Source: Propionibacteriaceae bacterium
GTDB lineage: Bacteria; Actinomycetota; Actinomycetes; Propionibacteriales; Propionibacteriaceae
Direction of reading: 5' to 3'
Assembly: GCA_030529455.1 (NCBI GenBank)
Contig: JAUMWV010000004.1
Location: 1 to 57,760 of the forward strand
Length of the DNA: 57,760 nucleotides
Below, one piece after another: positions 1-9,899 of this stretch. The notes under the pieces were generated by a model. The model ran no database searches and had not been told where the DNA came from. It was given only the letters and a program-made list of their open reading frames with translations. Position 1 is the first letter of the stretch, and every line of letters starts with the position of its first letter. A program made the position numbers and the translations under genes.

Positions 1-2
1 GC

Positions 3-1850
<1,848 letters not shown>

Positions 1851-1858
1851 GCGGGGCC

Positions 1859-2665
1859 TCAGCGGCCGTAGCGGCGTTCGCGCTGCGTGAACGCGCGCAG
1901 TGCGCGGACGAAGTCGATCCGCCGGAAGTCCGGCCACAGCGCCTCGCAGAAGTAAAACTCGCTGTGCGCGCTCTGCCACATGAGGAAACCGCTCAGCCGC
2001 TGTTCGCCCGAGGTGCGGATGATGAGGTCGGGGTCGGGCTGGCCCTTGGTGTAGAGGTGTTCGGCGATCTGGTCGATCTCCAGGGTCTCGGCGAGGTCGG
2101 CCAGTTTGGTGCCCTTCTCGGCCTCCGCCCCGAGCAGGGAGCGGACGGCGTCGCGCAACTCGTGGCGTCCGCCGTAGGAGACGGCGACGTTGATGTGGGT
2201 GCCGGGGTTGCCGAGGGTTGAGTCGGCGGCCTCTTGGAGCTTGGCGGCGATGTCGGGGGGCAGCAGATCCAGCGCCCCGACCGCCTGGACGCGGTACCTG
2301 CCGTCGGCGGCCAGATCGGCGACCAGGTCGACGATGACCTCGAGCAGCGGCCCGAGTTCTCCGGACTGGGCACGGGTCAGGTTGTCGGTGGATAGCACCC
2401 ACAGCGTGACGACCTTGATCCCGGCGTCGTCGCACCAGCGGACGAACTGTTTCAGCTTGTCGGCCCCGGCGCGGTAACCGGCGACCAGGGGCTCGCCGGG
2501 GGCGTTTAGCCGTGCCCACCGGCGGTTGCCGTCCGCGAGCACCGCGACGTGCTGCGGCAACCGCTCGCGGTCGAGGTCGGCGAGCAGCTTGGCCTCATAC
2601 GTCGAGTAGAGCACCTTGCGGGGAAGGAGCCGTGCCAGCGTGTCTCCGACCTTATCCCAAGCCAT
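1859..2665 (-). CDS. uppS: Isoprenyl transferase (cis-prenyl diphosphate synthase)
   Basis: A 268-residue cis-prenyltransferase, which condenses isopentenyl diphosphate onto an allylic primer in the cytoplasm or at the membrane face. The catalytic region LADGNRRWAR has Asp45. The conserved C-terminal stretch has IIRTSGE, then a LMWQSAHSEFYF-like segment. The STDN motif in place of the more usual STEN and the ADGNRR variant resemble mycobacterial Rv1086, a short-chain (2Z,6E)-farnesyl diphosphate synthase. The product could therefore be Z-FPP for decaprenyl phosphate synthesis rather than undecaprenyl diphosphate; this is inference from likeness and neighbours. The ATG at 2665 has TAGGGT (2678-2673) ending 7 nt upstream on its own strand, so the transcript may be leaderless. 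Confidence 0.9.
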   Translation of the reverse strand: MAWDKVGDTLARLLPRKVLYSTYEAKLLADLDRERLPQHVAVLADGNRRWARLNAPGEPLVAGYRAGADKLKQFVRWCDDAGIKVVTLWVLSTDNLTRAQSGELGPLLEVIVDLVADLAADGRYRVQAVGALDLLPPDIAAKLQEAADSTLGNPGTHINVAVSYGGRHELRDAVRSLLGAEAEKGTKLADLAETLEIDQIAEHLYTKGQPDPDLIIRTSGEQRLSGFLMWQSAHSEFYFCEALWPDFRRIDFVRALRAFTQRERRYGR

Positions 2666-2749
2666 ATCGGCAACCCTATCGTGCGGGACGCCCGACGGCG
2701 GGGCAACAGCAAGGGTGCTGGGGTTTGTTTTGGGGGCTATCCGAGATAA

Positions 2750-2780
2750 CCTACGGTTACGTAAGTTACGTTAGCGTAGG
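2750..2780. promoter_or_regulatory. 31-bp imperfect palindrome, likely repressor operator
   Basis: Two 15-bp arms, CCTACGGTTACGTAA (2750-2764) and TTACGTTAGCGTAGG (2766-2780), are inverted repeats with 13 of 15 positions paired around G2765. The right arm contains TAGCGT (2772-2777), a plausible -10 box that ends 10 nt before the hemolysin III start at 2788. A TetR-like dimeric regulator bound here would block that promoter. The size and symmetry suit TetR-family sites, but no regulator gene is adjacent. Confidence 0.6.
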
Positions 2781-2787
2781 TGATGTC

Positions 2788-3465
2788 ATGATCGTGTCTG
2801 CCCGGCCCCAGGAGCGGCACCAGACGCCCGCCGCGAAGCCGAAACTGAGGGGATGGCTACACGCGGGTATGACCCCGGCGGTGCTGCTGGCGGGGCTCGT
2901 CCTCGCGGTGTTCGGGCCAACCCTGCCTGGCCGGATCGGCGGGGGAATCTACCTGCTTTCCGCGCTCATGCTGTTCGGGACCAGCGCCACCTATCACCGG
3001 GGGAACTGGGCCCCGCAGACCCTGGCGGTGTTCCGGCGCGTCGACCACTCCAACATCTTCGTCTTCATCGCTGGCACCTACACGCCGCTGTGTCTGCTGC
3101 TGCTGACCGGCTCCTCCCAGGTCGTGCTGCTCAGCCTCATCTGGGGCATCGCGGCGGCCGGGGTGATATTCCGGGTGCTCTGGCTCAGGGCCCCGCGGTG
3201 GCTCTACTCGATGCTGTACGTAGCGATGGGCTGGGTGGCCATCTGGTGGCTGCCCGCGCTGTGGTCCGCGGGCGGTGCGGCGGTGGTGATCCTCATCATC
3301 GTCGGCGGGGTGGTGTATTCCCTCGGCGCGTTCGCCTACGCCCTCAAGCGGCCCAACCCGATCCCGGGGTGGTTCGGCTTCCACGAGGTGTTCCACGCCT
3401 GCACTGTGGTCGCGGCGATCTGCCACTACGTCGCCATCGCGCTGGCCACCTTCGCCGCGGGCTGA
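2788..3465 (+). CDS. Hemolysin III family (PAQR/YqfA) membrane protein
   Basis: A 225-residue protein of the hemolysin III/PAQR family with about seven predicted membrane segments. Family signatures are visible: SATYHRGNW near the second segment (usual form S.xYH), then the DHSNIFVFIAGTYTPL block, and FHEVFHACTVVAAICHYVA near the C-terminus, which carries the conserved His residues that bind zinc in PAQR proteins. The exact role in bacteria is unsettled; membrane homeostasis has been suggested. The ATG at 2788 is chosen because the protein then begins just before the first conserved block. A longer in-frame reading from 2512 would run back through the antisense uppS-like gene. The 31-bp palindrome lies 8 bp upstream, which suggests single-gene repression. 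Confidence 0.88.
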   Translation: MIVSARPQERHQTPAAKPKLRGWLHAGMTPAVLLAGLVLAVFGPTLPGRIGGGIYLLSALMLFGTSATYHRGNWAPQTLAVFRRVDHSNIFVFIAGTYTPLCLLLLTGSSQVVLLSLIWGIAAAGVIFRVLWLRAPRWLYSMLYVAMGWVAIWWLPALWSAGGAAVVILIIVGGVVYSLGAFAYALKRPNPIPGWFGFHEVFHACTVVAAICHYVAIALATFAAG

Positions 3466-3482
3466 TCCCTTAGGATGGCGCC

Positions 3483-4031
3483 GTGGCAGGACGTAACCCG
3501 AGGGCAGGCGCCCGTGACATGTTCTGGTCGATGGCGGTGCTGCTGATCCCGGTCCTGGTCATCATCGCGATCTATGCCCGTCCGGGAGACGAGACCCCGC
3601 AGCGGATCGACTACCTGCCGGTGCTGACCCGGGCCCAGCAGGAGTCTCCCTACCCGGTGCTCGCCCCACGTAACCTGCCCGAGACCTGGACCCCGACCCG
3701 GGCCCGCTGGGCCAAGGCGGGCGAGGCGTGGCTGGACGGCAAACCCGCGGCCGGGAACTCCTGGCAGCTCGGGTTCATCGACCCCGAGGGCATCTACATC
3801 GCCGTGCAGCAGCGCGACGGGGCGGCCATCGCTGCCTTCGTCGCCCAGCTCACCCGGGACGGCAGCCCGGGGGAGACGGTCACCCTCGGGGGCCGGGAAT
3901 GGCAGCGCTACATCTCGGCCGACGGACGCACCCGCAGCCTCGTCCACACCGGACCGCGGATGAGCGCCATCGTCGCCGGGGATACCGGGTTCGCCCAGCT
4001 CGACTCCTTCGCCGAGATCCTGTCGGGCTGA
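3483..4031 (+). CDS. DUF4245 domain membrane-anchored protein
   Basis: A 182-residue protein with a short basic N-terminus and one hydrophobic segment (about residues 13-31: MFWSMAVLLIPVLVIIAIYA), followed by an extracytoplasmic domain that matches the actinobacterial DUF4245 pattern. Visible traits are PYPVLAP, WTPTRARW and WQRYISADG. The function is unknown. It is probably anchored in the membrane with the bulk of the protein outside. The GTG start at 3483 lies 6 nt after TAGGAT (3471-3476), the leaderless arrangement seen repeatedly in this window. It sits 17 nt after the hemolysin III gene and converges on xseB. Confidence 0.85.
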   Translation: MAGRNPRAGARDMFWSMAVLLIPVLVIIAIYARPGDETPQRIDYLPVLTRAQQESPYPVLAPRNLPETWTPTRARWAKAGEAWLDGKPAAGNSWQLGFIDPEGIYIAVQQRDGAAIAAFVAQLTRDGSPGETVTLGGREWQRYISADGRTRSLVHTGPRMSAIVAGDTGFAQLDSFAEILSG

Positions 4032-4160
4032 CCGCAGCTCTTCCGCTGCCCCTGCAGGCCCGGAGGCCGGACCTCCCGGCCGGGGCCTCGGCGCCAGGTT
4101 CGGCGGTGAATCGGAGGCCGCCTCGCCATCCCTGCGGCTGGCCAGCTGCCTGACCCGGGC

Positions 4161-4361
4161 TCAGGGCTCCTGGGAGCGGACCTTGTCGACTTGGGCCCGG
4201 GCGCCATCGAGGATGCGCTGGCAGTGCGCGGCGAGTGCCTCCCCGCGCTCCCAGAGGGCGAGGGCGTCCGACAGCGGCGCCCGGCCGGACTCGAGTTTCG
4301 CGACGACCTCGCCCAGCTCCTCGCGGGCCTGTTCGTAGCTCAGCTGTGCGATGTCTTTCAT
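4161..4361 (-). CDS. xseB: Exodeoxyribonuclease VII small subunit
   Basis: A 66-residue helical protein with the XseB pattern LSYEQAREELGEVVAKLE, then LALWERGEALAAHCQRIL. It binds the large subunit XseA to form exonuclease VII, which degrades single-stranded DNA from both ends in the cytoplasm. Its ATG (4361) overlaps the stop codon of xseA in an ATGA arrangement, so translation is coupled and the two subunits are made from one mRNA. The length is typical of the family (60-85 residues). Confidence 0.93.
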   Translation of the reverse strand: MKDIAQLSYEQAREELGEVVAKLESGRAPLSDALALWERGEALAAHCQRILDGARAQVDKVRSQEP

Positions 4362-5629
4362 GTCTGGCTCCTGGAGAGGTCGATGTGTGGGGGCCGGTGG
4401 GTGAGGGGCGCGTCCTCTGGGGCGCTGCTGGCCGTGACCTGAAGGTCGAGCTGGCCGTGACCGAGGCGGGCGTGCAGCCGGTCCCCAGGGTCGGCCTGGG
4501 TCGCCGACGAGACGGTCTCCCCGGAGGCGGTGGTCAGGATCGCGTACCCCCGCTCCAGGGTGGCCTTGGGGGACATAGCCCGCACGCTCGTCAGCGCATG
4601 GCTGAGCCGCAGCTGCTCGTCGGCGAGCAGGCGGCCGATGCCGTGCGACAGCCGCAGCCGCAGGTGGGCGAGACGCTCGTCGTGGGCGGCGAAGGCCGCG
4701 ATGGGGTCGCGCAGCGCGGGCCGGGACCGCACATCCGCCAGGTCGCGCGACAGCGCCTCGATCCGCTGCGCGATGGCGGAGCGAATCCGTTCCAGCCCCC
4801 GCTGCATGAGTTCGGCCTCGGCGCTGGCGTCCGGCACCAGGTACTTCGCCGCGTCGGTCGGGGTGGAGGCGCGCTGGTCCGCGGCCAGGTCGGCGATGGG
4901 GGTGTCGGCCTCGTGGCCGATCGCGGTCACCACTGGCGTCCGGCAGGCGGCGATGGCCCGCACCACGCCCTCGTTGGAGAACGGCAGCAGGTCCTCCAGC
5001 GAGCCGCCGCCGCGGGCGAGGACGATCACCTCGACACCGCGGTCGGCGTCGAGCTGGCGCAGCGCCGTCATGATCGACTCGGCCGCCGAGGGCCCCTGCA
5101 CCAGCGACGGCACGAACCGGATCTGCGCGGCGGGCCAGCGGCGCAGGACGTGGGTGCGGACGTCGCGTTCGGCGTCCGATCCCTGGCCAGCGATCAGCCC
5201 GATGAGGCGGGGCAGGAACGGCAGCGGCTTCTTCCGCCGCGCGTCGAACAGCCCCTCGGCCTGCAGCATGCGTTTGCGCTGCTCCAGCTCGGCGAGCAGG
5301 CGTCCCTCGCCCCGGACGCGGATGTCGTGGCACTCGAAGGTGAGGGCCGACGACTTCTCCCACACCCGGGGACGCACTAGCGCCACGACCTGCGCCCCCT
5401 CGGCCAGCGGGCCCGCGGCGTCCAGCACGGCGGCCGAACAGGTGACGGTGGCCGACACCTCGGCGTGCCGGTCGCGCAGCGTCAGGAACTGGGTGGGGCC
5501 CTGGCGGCGGCGCAGTTCGATGATCTGGGCGTCCACCCAGATGCTGCCGAGCCTGCCAACCCAGGCCTTGACCTCGCCGACGACCCGGCTCAGCGGTTGC
5601 GGCTGCTCTGGCGAGGTTTGTAGGGGCAT
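4358..5629 (-). CDS. xseA: Exodeoxyribonuclease VII large subunit
   Basis: A 423-residue XseA. An OB-fold domain (about residues 15-110) includes the WVGRLGSIWVDAQI strand region and FLTLRD. The catalytic domain follows with KKPLPFLPRLIGLIAG, the conserved ARGGGSLEDLLPFSNE block (about 205-220) and GHEADTPIADLAADQRASTPT. A coiled-coil region then leads to a C-terminal beta piece with ATLERGYAIL. The ATG (5629) has TAGGGT on the same strand (5641-5636) ending 6 nt upstream, a probable leaderless start. It forms a two-gene operon with xseB and is divergent from ispH across a 74-bp gap. Confidence 0.95.
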   Translation of the reverse strand: MPLQTSPEQPQPLSRVVGEVKAWVGRLGSIWVDAQIIELRRRQGPTQFLTLRDRHAEVSATVTCSAAVLDAAGPLAEGAQVVALVRPRVWEKSSALTFECHDIRVRGEGRLLAELEQRKRMLQAEGLFDARRKKPLPFLPRLIGLIAGQGSDAERDVRTHVLRRWPAAQIRFVPSLVQGPSAAESIMTALRQLDADRGVEVIVLARGGGSLEDLLPFSNEGVVRAIAACRTPVVTAIGHEADTPIADLAADQRASTPTDAAKYLVPDASAEAELMQRGLERIRSAIAQRIEALSRDLADVRSRPALRDPIAAFAAHDERLAHLRLRLSHGIGRLLADEQLRLSHALTSVRAMSPKATLERGYAILTTASGETVSSATQADPGDRLHARLGHGQLDLQVTASSAPEDAPLTHRPPHIDLSRSQT

Positions 5630-5641
5630 AGGCCCACCCTA

Positions 5642-5656
5642 GCCAGCGGCGCTGGC
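5642..5656. promoter_or_regulatory. 15-bp perfect palindrome in the xseA/ispH divergent region
   Basis: GCCAGCG-G-CGCTGGC is symmetrical about G5649. It begins just beyond the xseA -10 box (5641-5636) and lies about 35 bp before the ispH -10 box (TACACT, 5691-5696). A dimeric regulator bound here could act on both promoters, or it could be a GC hairpin without function. Confidence 0.35.
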
Positions 5657-5703
5657 GATTTCAGTCTCGGTGACCGGTGGAATAGCCCACTACACTCGTC
5701 GCC

Positions 5704-6666
5704 ATGAGTGGTGAGAAGCGTGTCGTGGTCGCCGCGCCGCGAGGGTACTGTGCGGGCGTCGACCGGGCCGTGGTGACCGTCGAGAAGGCGCTTGAGGTGT
5801 ATGGTCCGCCGATCTACGTGCGGAAACAGATCGTGCACAACAAGCACGTCGTCGAGACCCTGGAGGCGCGCGGGGCGATCTTCGTGGAGGAGCTGAGCGA
5901 GGTTCCCCCCAACGCGACGGTGGTGTTCTCGGCCCACGGGGTCTCGCCTGCGGTGCACGCCGAGGCCTCCGAGCGCGACCTCAAGACGATCGACGCGACC
6001 TGCCCGCTCGTCACCAAGGTGCACAAGGAGGCGCGGCGGTTCGCCCAGGACGACGTGCAGATCCTGCTGATCGGTCACGCCGGACACGAGGAGGTCGAGG
6101 GGACTACCGGGGAGGCCCCCGAGCACATCACGCTGGTGCAGCACCCGGACGACGTTGCCGGGGTCGAGGTGTCCGACCCCTCCAAGGTCGCCTGGCTGTC
6201 CCAGACGACGCTGTCGGTCGACGAGACCCTGGAGACGGTGAGCAGGCTGCGGCAGAAGTTCCCGCTGCTGATGGACCCGCCCTCGGACGACATCTGCTAC
6301 GCGACGCAGAACCGGCAGCTCGCCGTCAAGCAGATCGCCAAGGACTGCGACCTGATGATCGTGGTCGGGTCGTCGAACTCGTCGAACTCGGTGCGGCTGG
6401 TGGAGGTCGCGCTGGAGGCGGGGGCGAAGGCCGCCTACCGCGTCGACAACGCTACCGAGATCGCCGAGGAGTGGTTGGAGGGCGTGAGTTCGGTCGGTGT
6501 TACCAGCGGCGCCTCGGTGCCCGACGACCTCGTGCAGGGCGTCCTGGAGTTCCTGTCGCAGCGGGGCTACCCCGAGGCGGTCGAGGCCCGGCTCACCGAG
6601 GAATCCCTGGTCTTCGCGCTTCCCCCCGAGCTGCGCAAAGACCTCAAACGGGCGATCAAACACTGA
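5704..6666 (+). CDS. ispH: 4-hydroxy-3-methylbut-2-enyl diphosphate reductase
   Basis: A 320-residue IspH/LytB, which performs the last step of the MEP isoprenoid pathway, reducing HMBPP to IPP and DMAPP with an iron-sulfur cluster. The three cluster cysteines sit in their usual contexts: GYCAGVDRA (Cys16), [11 protein letters not shown] and [17 protein letters not shown] and [10 protein letters not shown] near the C-terminus complete the signature; the glutamate and histidine motifs FSAHGV and [11 protein letters not shown] are also present. The ATG lies 7 nt after TACACT (5691-5696), so the mRNA may be leaderless. Its product would feed the prenyl synthase encoded 3 kb upstream. Confidence 0.96.
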   Translation: MSGEKRVVVAAPRGYCAGVDRAVVTVEKALEVYGPPIYVRKQIVHNKHVVETLEARGAIFVEELSEVPPNATVVFSAHGVSPAVHAEASERDLKTIDATCPLVTKVHKEARRFAQDDVQILLIGHAGHEEVEGTTGEAPEHITLVQHPDDVAGVEVSDPSKVAWLSQTTLSVDETLETVSRLRQKFPLLMDPPSDDICYATQNRQLAVKQIAKDCDLMIVVGSSNSSNSVRLVEVALEAGAKAAYRVDNATEIAEEWLEGVSSVGVTSGASVPDDLVQGVLEFLSQRGYPEAVEARLTEESLVFALPPELRKDLKRAIKH

Positions 6667-6711
6667 ACCACCGAGCGATCAAGTAAAGATAACGAGCGAC
6701 CAAAGACGAAT

Positions 6712-7980
6712 ATGGACCTGTTAGCAGACCTCGCGGCGGCCGTCCCCGCCGCGCTCGCCCGACTGAGCGGCGTCACGAACCTCACCCCCCTCGACCTCAA
6801 CGACCGGTTGAGCAGAGCCACCGGATGCCAGGTCTGGCTCAAGCGCGAAGACCTGCAGCCGGTGCGCTCCTACAAGCTTCGCGGCGCCTACAACCTGATG
6901 AGCCAGCTCGGCGACCGGGAACGCGAGGCGGGCGTGGTGTGCGCCTCGGCCGGTAACCACGGCCAGGGGGTCGCCTGGAGCTGCGCGCGGCTGGGCGTCC
7001 AGGGGCGGATCTTCGTCCCCACCACGACGCCCCGGCAGAAACGCGAACGCATGCTCGACCTCGGGCGCGGACACATCGAACTCATCGTCACCGGCGACAA
7101 CTACGACCAGGCCGCGGCCGCCGCGGACGAGGCGGCACTGCTGTCGGGTGCGACGAAGGTGCCCGCCTTCGACGACATGAGGACCGCGGCCGGGCAGGCG
7201 ACCGTCATGGCCGAGATCGTCGAACAGCTGGGTGGGGCCCCCGACGTGGTGCTGATCCCGGTCGGCGGTGGCGGGATGCTCGCCGGATGTGCGGCCTGGC
7301 TACGCCAGTTCTATCCCAAGACCCGGATCATCGGGGTGGAGCCCGACGGTGCGGCCTGCATGATCGCCGCGATGAACGCGGGTTACCCGGTGACGTTGCC
7401 CAAGATCGAAACCTTCGTCGACGGGGCCGCCGTCGCCCGTGCCGGGGCTATCACCTACCCGATCGTTCGGTTGGCTGCGCCGGAACTGGTCCGCGTTCAG
7501 GAGGGCCAGATCTGCCAGGAGATGCTCGCCCTGTACCAGACCGACGGCATCATCGCCGAACCAGCGGGCGCGATGGCCTCGGCCGTGCTGCCCACCGGGG
7601 CCGGTGGCAGCCGCGTCCAGATCCCGGCCGGGTCCACCGTGGTGGCCATCGTGTCGGGCGGCAACAACGACGTCCTGCGGTATCCCGAGATCGTCGAACG
7701 CGCGCTGGTGCACGAGGGACGCAAGCGCTACCTGCTGGTCGAGTTCCCCCAGGAACCCGGCGCGTTGCGGCGTTTCCTGGACGAGGTGCTCGGGCCAGAC
7801 GACGACATCACCTACTTCGAGTACGTGAAACGCAACAACCGGGACACCGGCCCGGCCATGGTCGGCGTCGAACTCGGAGACCCCAGGGATTTCCCCGCGC
7901 TGCTGGAACGCCTCCAGGAAAGCCGCATCCAGGTCGAGATCATCACCTCGGATTCGCCGTTCTACCGGTTCCTCGTCTGA
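6712..7980 (+). CDS. ilvA: Threonine ammonia-lyase (threonine deaminase)
   Basis: A 422-residue fold-type II PLP enzyme that converts threonine to 2-oxobutanoate, the entry to isoleucine synthesis. The Schiff-base lysine is Lys55 in SYKLRGAY. SAGNHGQGVAW follows, and the glycine-rich phosphate-binding loop GGGGML is near residue 185. The C-terminal part (about 335-422, from RYLLVEFPQEPGALRRFL) is a single ACT-like regulatory domain, so this is the short, one-ACT form found in actinobacteria rather than the long E. coli type. It may also serve catabolism through propionyl-CoA. It lies 45 nt after ispH on the same strand. Confidence 0.93.
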   Translation: MDLLADLAAAVPAALARLSGVTNLTPLDLNDRLSRATGCQVWLKREDLQPVRSYKLRGAYNLMSQLGDREREAGVVCASAGNHGQGVAWSCARLGVQGRIFVPTTTPRQKRERMLDLGRGHIELIVTGDNYDQAAAAADEAALLSGATKVPAFDDMRTAAGQATVMAEIVEQLGGAPDVVLIPVGGGGMLAGCAAWLRQFYPKTRIIGVEPDGAACMIAAMNAGYPVTLPKIETFVDGAAVARAGAITYPIVRLAAPELVRVQEGQICQEMLALYQTDGIIAEPAGAMASAVLPTGAGGSRVQIPAGSTVVAIVSGGNNDVLRYPEIVERALVHEGRKRYLLVEFPQEPGALRRFLDEVLGPDDDITYFEYVKRNNRDTGPAMVGVELGDPRDFPALLERLQESRIQVEIITSDSPFYRFLV

Positions 7981-8035
7981 CGGTTTCTCGGCTGAGCTGG
8001 TCGCCGTCCTCGCCAGGGCGGCGATCTGGACTGGT

Positions 8036-8247
8036 CGCCGACGCTCACGGGCACGGCGGTGCCGTCCAGCGCTGGTCGACGTCAGGTCTAGGCCAGCCGT
8101 CGGTCCGTGTGGGCATGGCGGTGCCCGATCTGGTCCATGAATTCGCTCATGGCTGGCTCGTCGGCCCTTGCGGGCATGGCGGTGCCCATAGCTCCGGTGA
8201 ACCAACTCCCATTCCAGGACATCGGTCCTCACGGGCACGGCGGTGCC
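8036..8247. repeat. Four-copy 28-bp direct repeat array, 61-62 bp period (CRISPR-like)
   Basis: Four copies lie at 8036-8063, 8098-8125, 8159-8186 and 8220-8247, with unrelated 34, 33 and 33 bp between them. The right 15 bp of each is GGGCAYGGCGGTGCC with only one C/T difference. The left 13 bp is more variable, around CGYCGGYCCTYRC. The core is a hairpin, GGGCAY-GGCG-GTGCC(C), and the C/T change keeps a pair (C-G or T-G). The period is not a multiple of 3, so this is not a protein repeat. Repeat and spacer lengths resemble a small type I CRISPR array, but the copies are degenerate and no cas gene is in the window. The last copy covers the rmuC stop codon. The rest of the ilvA-rmuC gap (7981-8035) shows nothing else. 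Confidence 0.6.
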
Positions 8248-9815
8248 TGCTCGGGGAGCGTCCGGTGTTCGGGGACCGGCCTGTCCAGGACACCCCTCGC
8301 CCGGGTCCCGATCTGGGCCTCGGTAGGGGCCTCGGCCGGGTGAGGGGCGTCCGGGTCTTGGTCGTCGCCCATACCGTCGATCAGCTCGGCGACCACGATC
8401 TCCCGGACTGGGGCGTCGATCCCGCTCAGCCTCTTCAGCGGCGGTGCGGCGACCTCGTGCGCGCTGAGGCGGCGGGCCGCGACCAGGACGCGGCTCTCTA
8501 GGGAGCCGACCGCCCCGTTGTAGGCCTTGACGGCGTTCGTCAGGGCGCGGCCCAGGGCGTCGAAGTGGGAGCCGAGTTTGCCGAGCCGTTCGTACAGCTC
8601 GCGTCCCAGCCGCTGGACCTCTTCCGCGGACTCGGCCAGCCGCGCCTGCTGCCAGCCGTGCGCCACGGTCTTGAGCAGCGCGATGACGATGCTCGGGCTG
8701 GCCAGCACGATCTGCCTGGAGCTCGCGTATTCCTGCAGGTCGGGTTGCTGCTCCAGCGCGGCCCGGAAGATCTCTTCGCTGGGCAGGAAGAGCACCACGA
8801 ACTCCGGCGAGCCCGCGTCCAGAGCCCAATAGTTCTTCTTCGACAGGTTATCGATGTGGCCGCGGACGGCGCGCCCAAACCGGCCGAGGTGTTCGGCGCG
8901 GGAGGCCTCGTCCTCGGTGCCGTAGGCGTCCAGGAGGGCGGTGAGGGGAACCTTCGAGTCGACGAAGACGACCTTGTCACCGGCCAGCCTGATGGTCAGA
9001 TCGGGCCGGAACAGGCCGTCCTCGGTGCGGGTCGAGGCCTGCTCGAAGAAGTCGCAGCGTTCCACCAGCCCCGATATTTCGACGATCCGCCTCAGGCTCT
9101 GCTCGCCCCACGTGCCGCGGATCTGGGGTGCCCGCAGCGCCGTGCTGAGGGAATGGGTCTCGCGCCGGAGGATCTCGTTGGCGGCCAGCATGGTGCGGAC
9201 CTGTTCCTTCAGCTCGGCCGAGCCCGCCTCGCGTGACTTCTCGACCTCGCCGATCCGCTGCCTCATCTCGGCCAGCGCCTCGGCGACCGGCTTCATGAGC
9301 TGCTCGGTCGCGCGCAGCCGTTGCTCGGCGGCCTGGTCGGCGGCCTGCCCGTGCCGTTCCAGGGTCTCGGAGGAGAGCACCTTGAACTGGTTGAGCATGG
9401 CCTCGCGGTCGCTGACGGCCTGGGCCGCCCGGTCTTGGGCCGCCTTGCGCTGGGCCTCCTCGGCGGCCAGGTTCGCCATCGCCGCGGCCTGTGCGGCTCG
9501 GGCATCAGCGGTCTGCTGCCTGGCTTCGGCGACCTCGCGCTTCGCCTCGGCGAGCTGCTGGTCTACCGCCGATGTCGCCAGCTGGGCGCGCAGCTGGTCA
9601 CCGCGCGTGCGCTCCAGCTCGGCCCGGGAACGCTCCGCCTCACCCCTCAGCCGCTCAAGTTCGGCCAGGTGATGAGCCTGCTCGGCGTGGGCCCGCTGGC
9701 GGTGCGAATACCGAGACAGCCACAAGCCCACCATCACCCCGAGCCCGAGCATCGCGAGGGCCAGCAACACAGAGATCGCGTCCATGGGCACAACTCTGGC
9801 AGCCACCACCGACAT
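8229..9815 (-). CDS. rmuC: DNA recombination protein RmuC
   Basis: A 528-residue RmuC family protein. An N-terminal membrane segment (MDAISVLLALAMLGLGVMVGLWL, about residues 11-33) is followed by a long Ala/Glu/Arg-rich coiled coil (about 40-200) and the RmuC core with IRGTWGEQSLRRIVEISGL, VVFVDSKVPLTALLDAY and WALDAGSPEFVVLFLPSEE. The core has a restriction-endonuclease-like fold in this family. RmuC limits inversion and other rearrangements at short inverted repeats. The start at 9815 is preferred because GAGGGG lies 6 nt upstream; ATG 9785 would still leave the membrane segment intact. The C-terminal tail is proline-rich and ends inside the fourth repeat of the 61-bp array. Confidence 0.9.
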   Translation of the reverse strand: MSVVAARVVPMDAISVLLALAMLGLGVMVGLWLSRYSHRQRAHAEQAHHLAELERLRGEAERSRAELERTRGDQLRAQLATSAVDQQLAEAKREVAEARQQTADARAAQAAAMANLAAEEAQRKAAQDRAAQAVSDREAMLNQFKVLSSETLERHGQAADQAAEQRLRATEQLMKPVAEALAEMRQRIGEVEKSREAGSAELKEQVRTMLAANEILRRETHSLSTALRAPQIRGTWGEQSLRRIVEISGLVERCDFFEQASTRTEDGLFRPDLTIRLAGDKVVFVDSKVPLTALLDAYGTEDEASRAEHLGRFGRAVRGHIDNLSKKNYWALDAGSPEFVVLFLPSEEIFRAALEQQPDLQEYASSRQIVLASPSIVIALLKTVAHGWQQARLAESAEEVQRLGRELYERLGKLGSHFDALGRALTNAVKAYNGAVGSLESRVLVAARRLSAHEVAAPPLKRLSGIDAPVREIVVAELIDGMGDDQDPDAPHPAEAPTEAQIGTRARGVLDRPVPEHRTLPEQAPPCP

Positions 9816-9899
9816 TTTTTACCCCTCGCTGGGGGACCAGGGGAGCATCAACGGTGGCGGCCGGTGCGAGCCCGGTAGCGGCTTTGGTTTACTTGGGGT

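Noticed and set aside
6373..6395. Short tandem TCGTCGAAC repeat in ispH
   Set aside because: It encodes the conserved Ser-Asn-Ser-Ser-Asn-Ser segment of IspH, so it is explained by the protein.
8036..8247. Calling the repeat array a true CRISPR
   Set aside because: Only the right 15 bp of the repeat is well conserved, there are four copies, the repeat resembles no CRISPR class that I can name, and no cas gene is present. It is reported as a repeat only.
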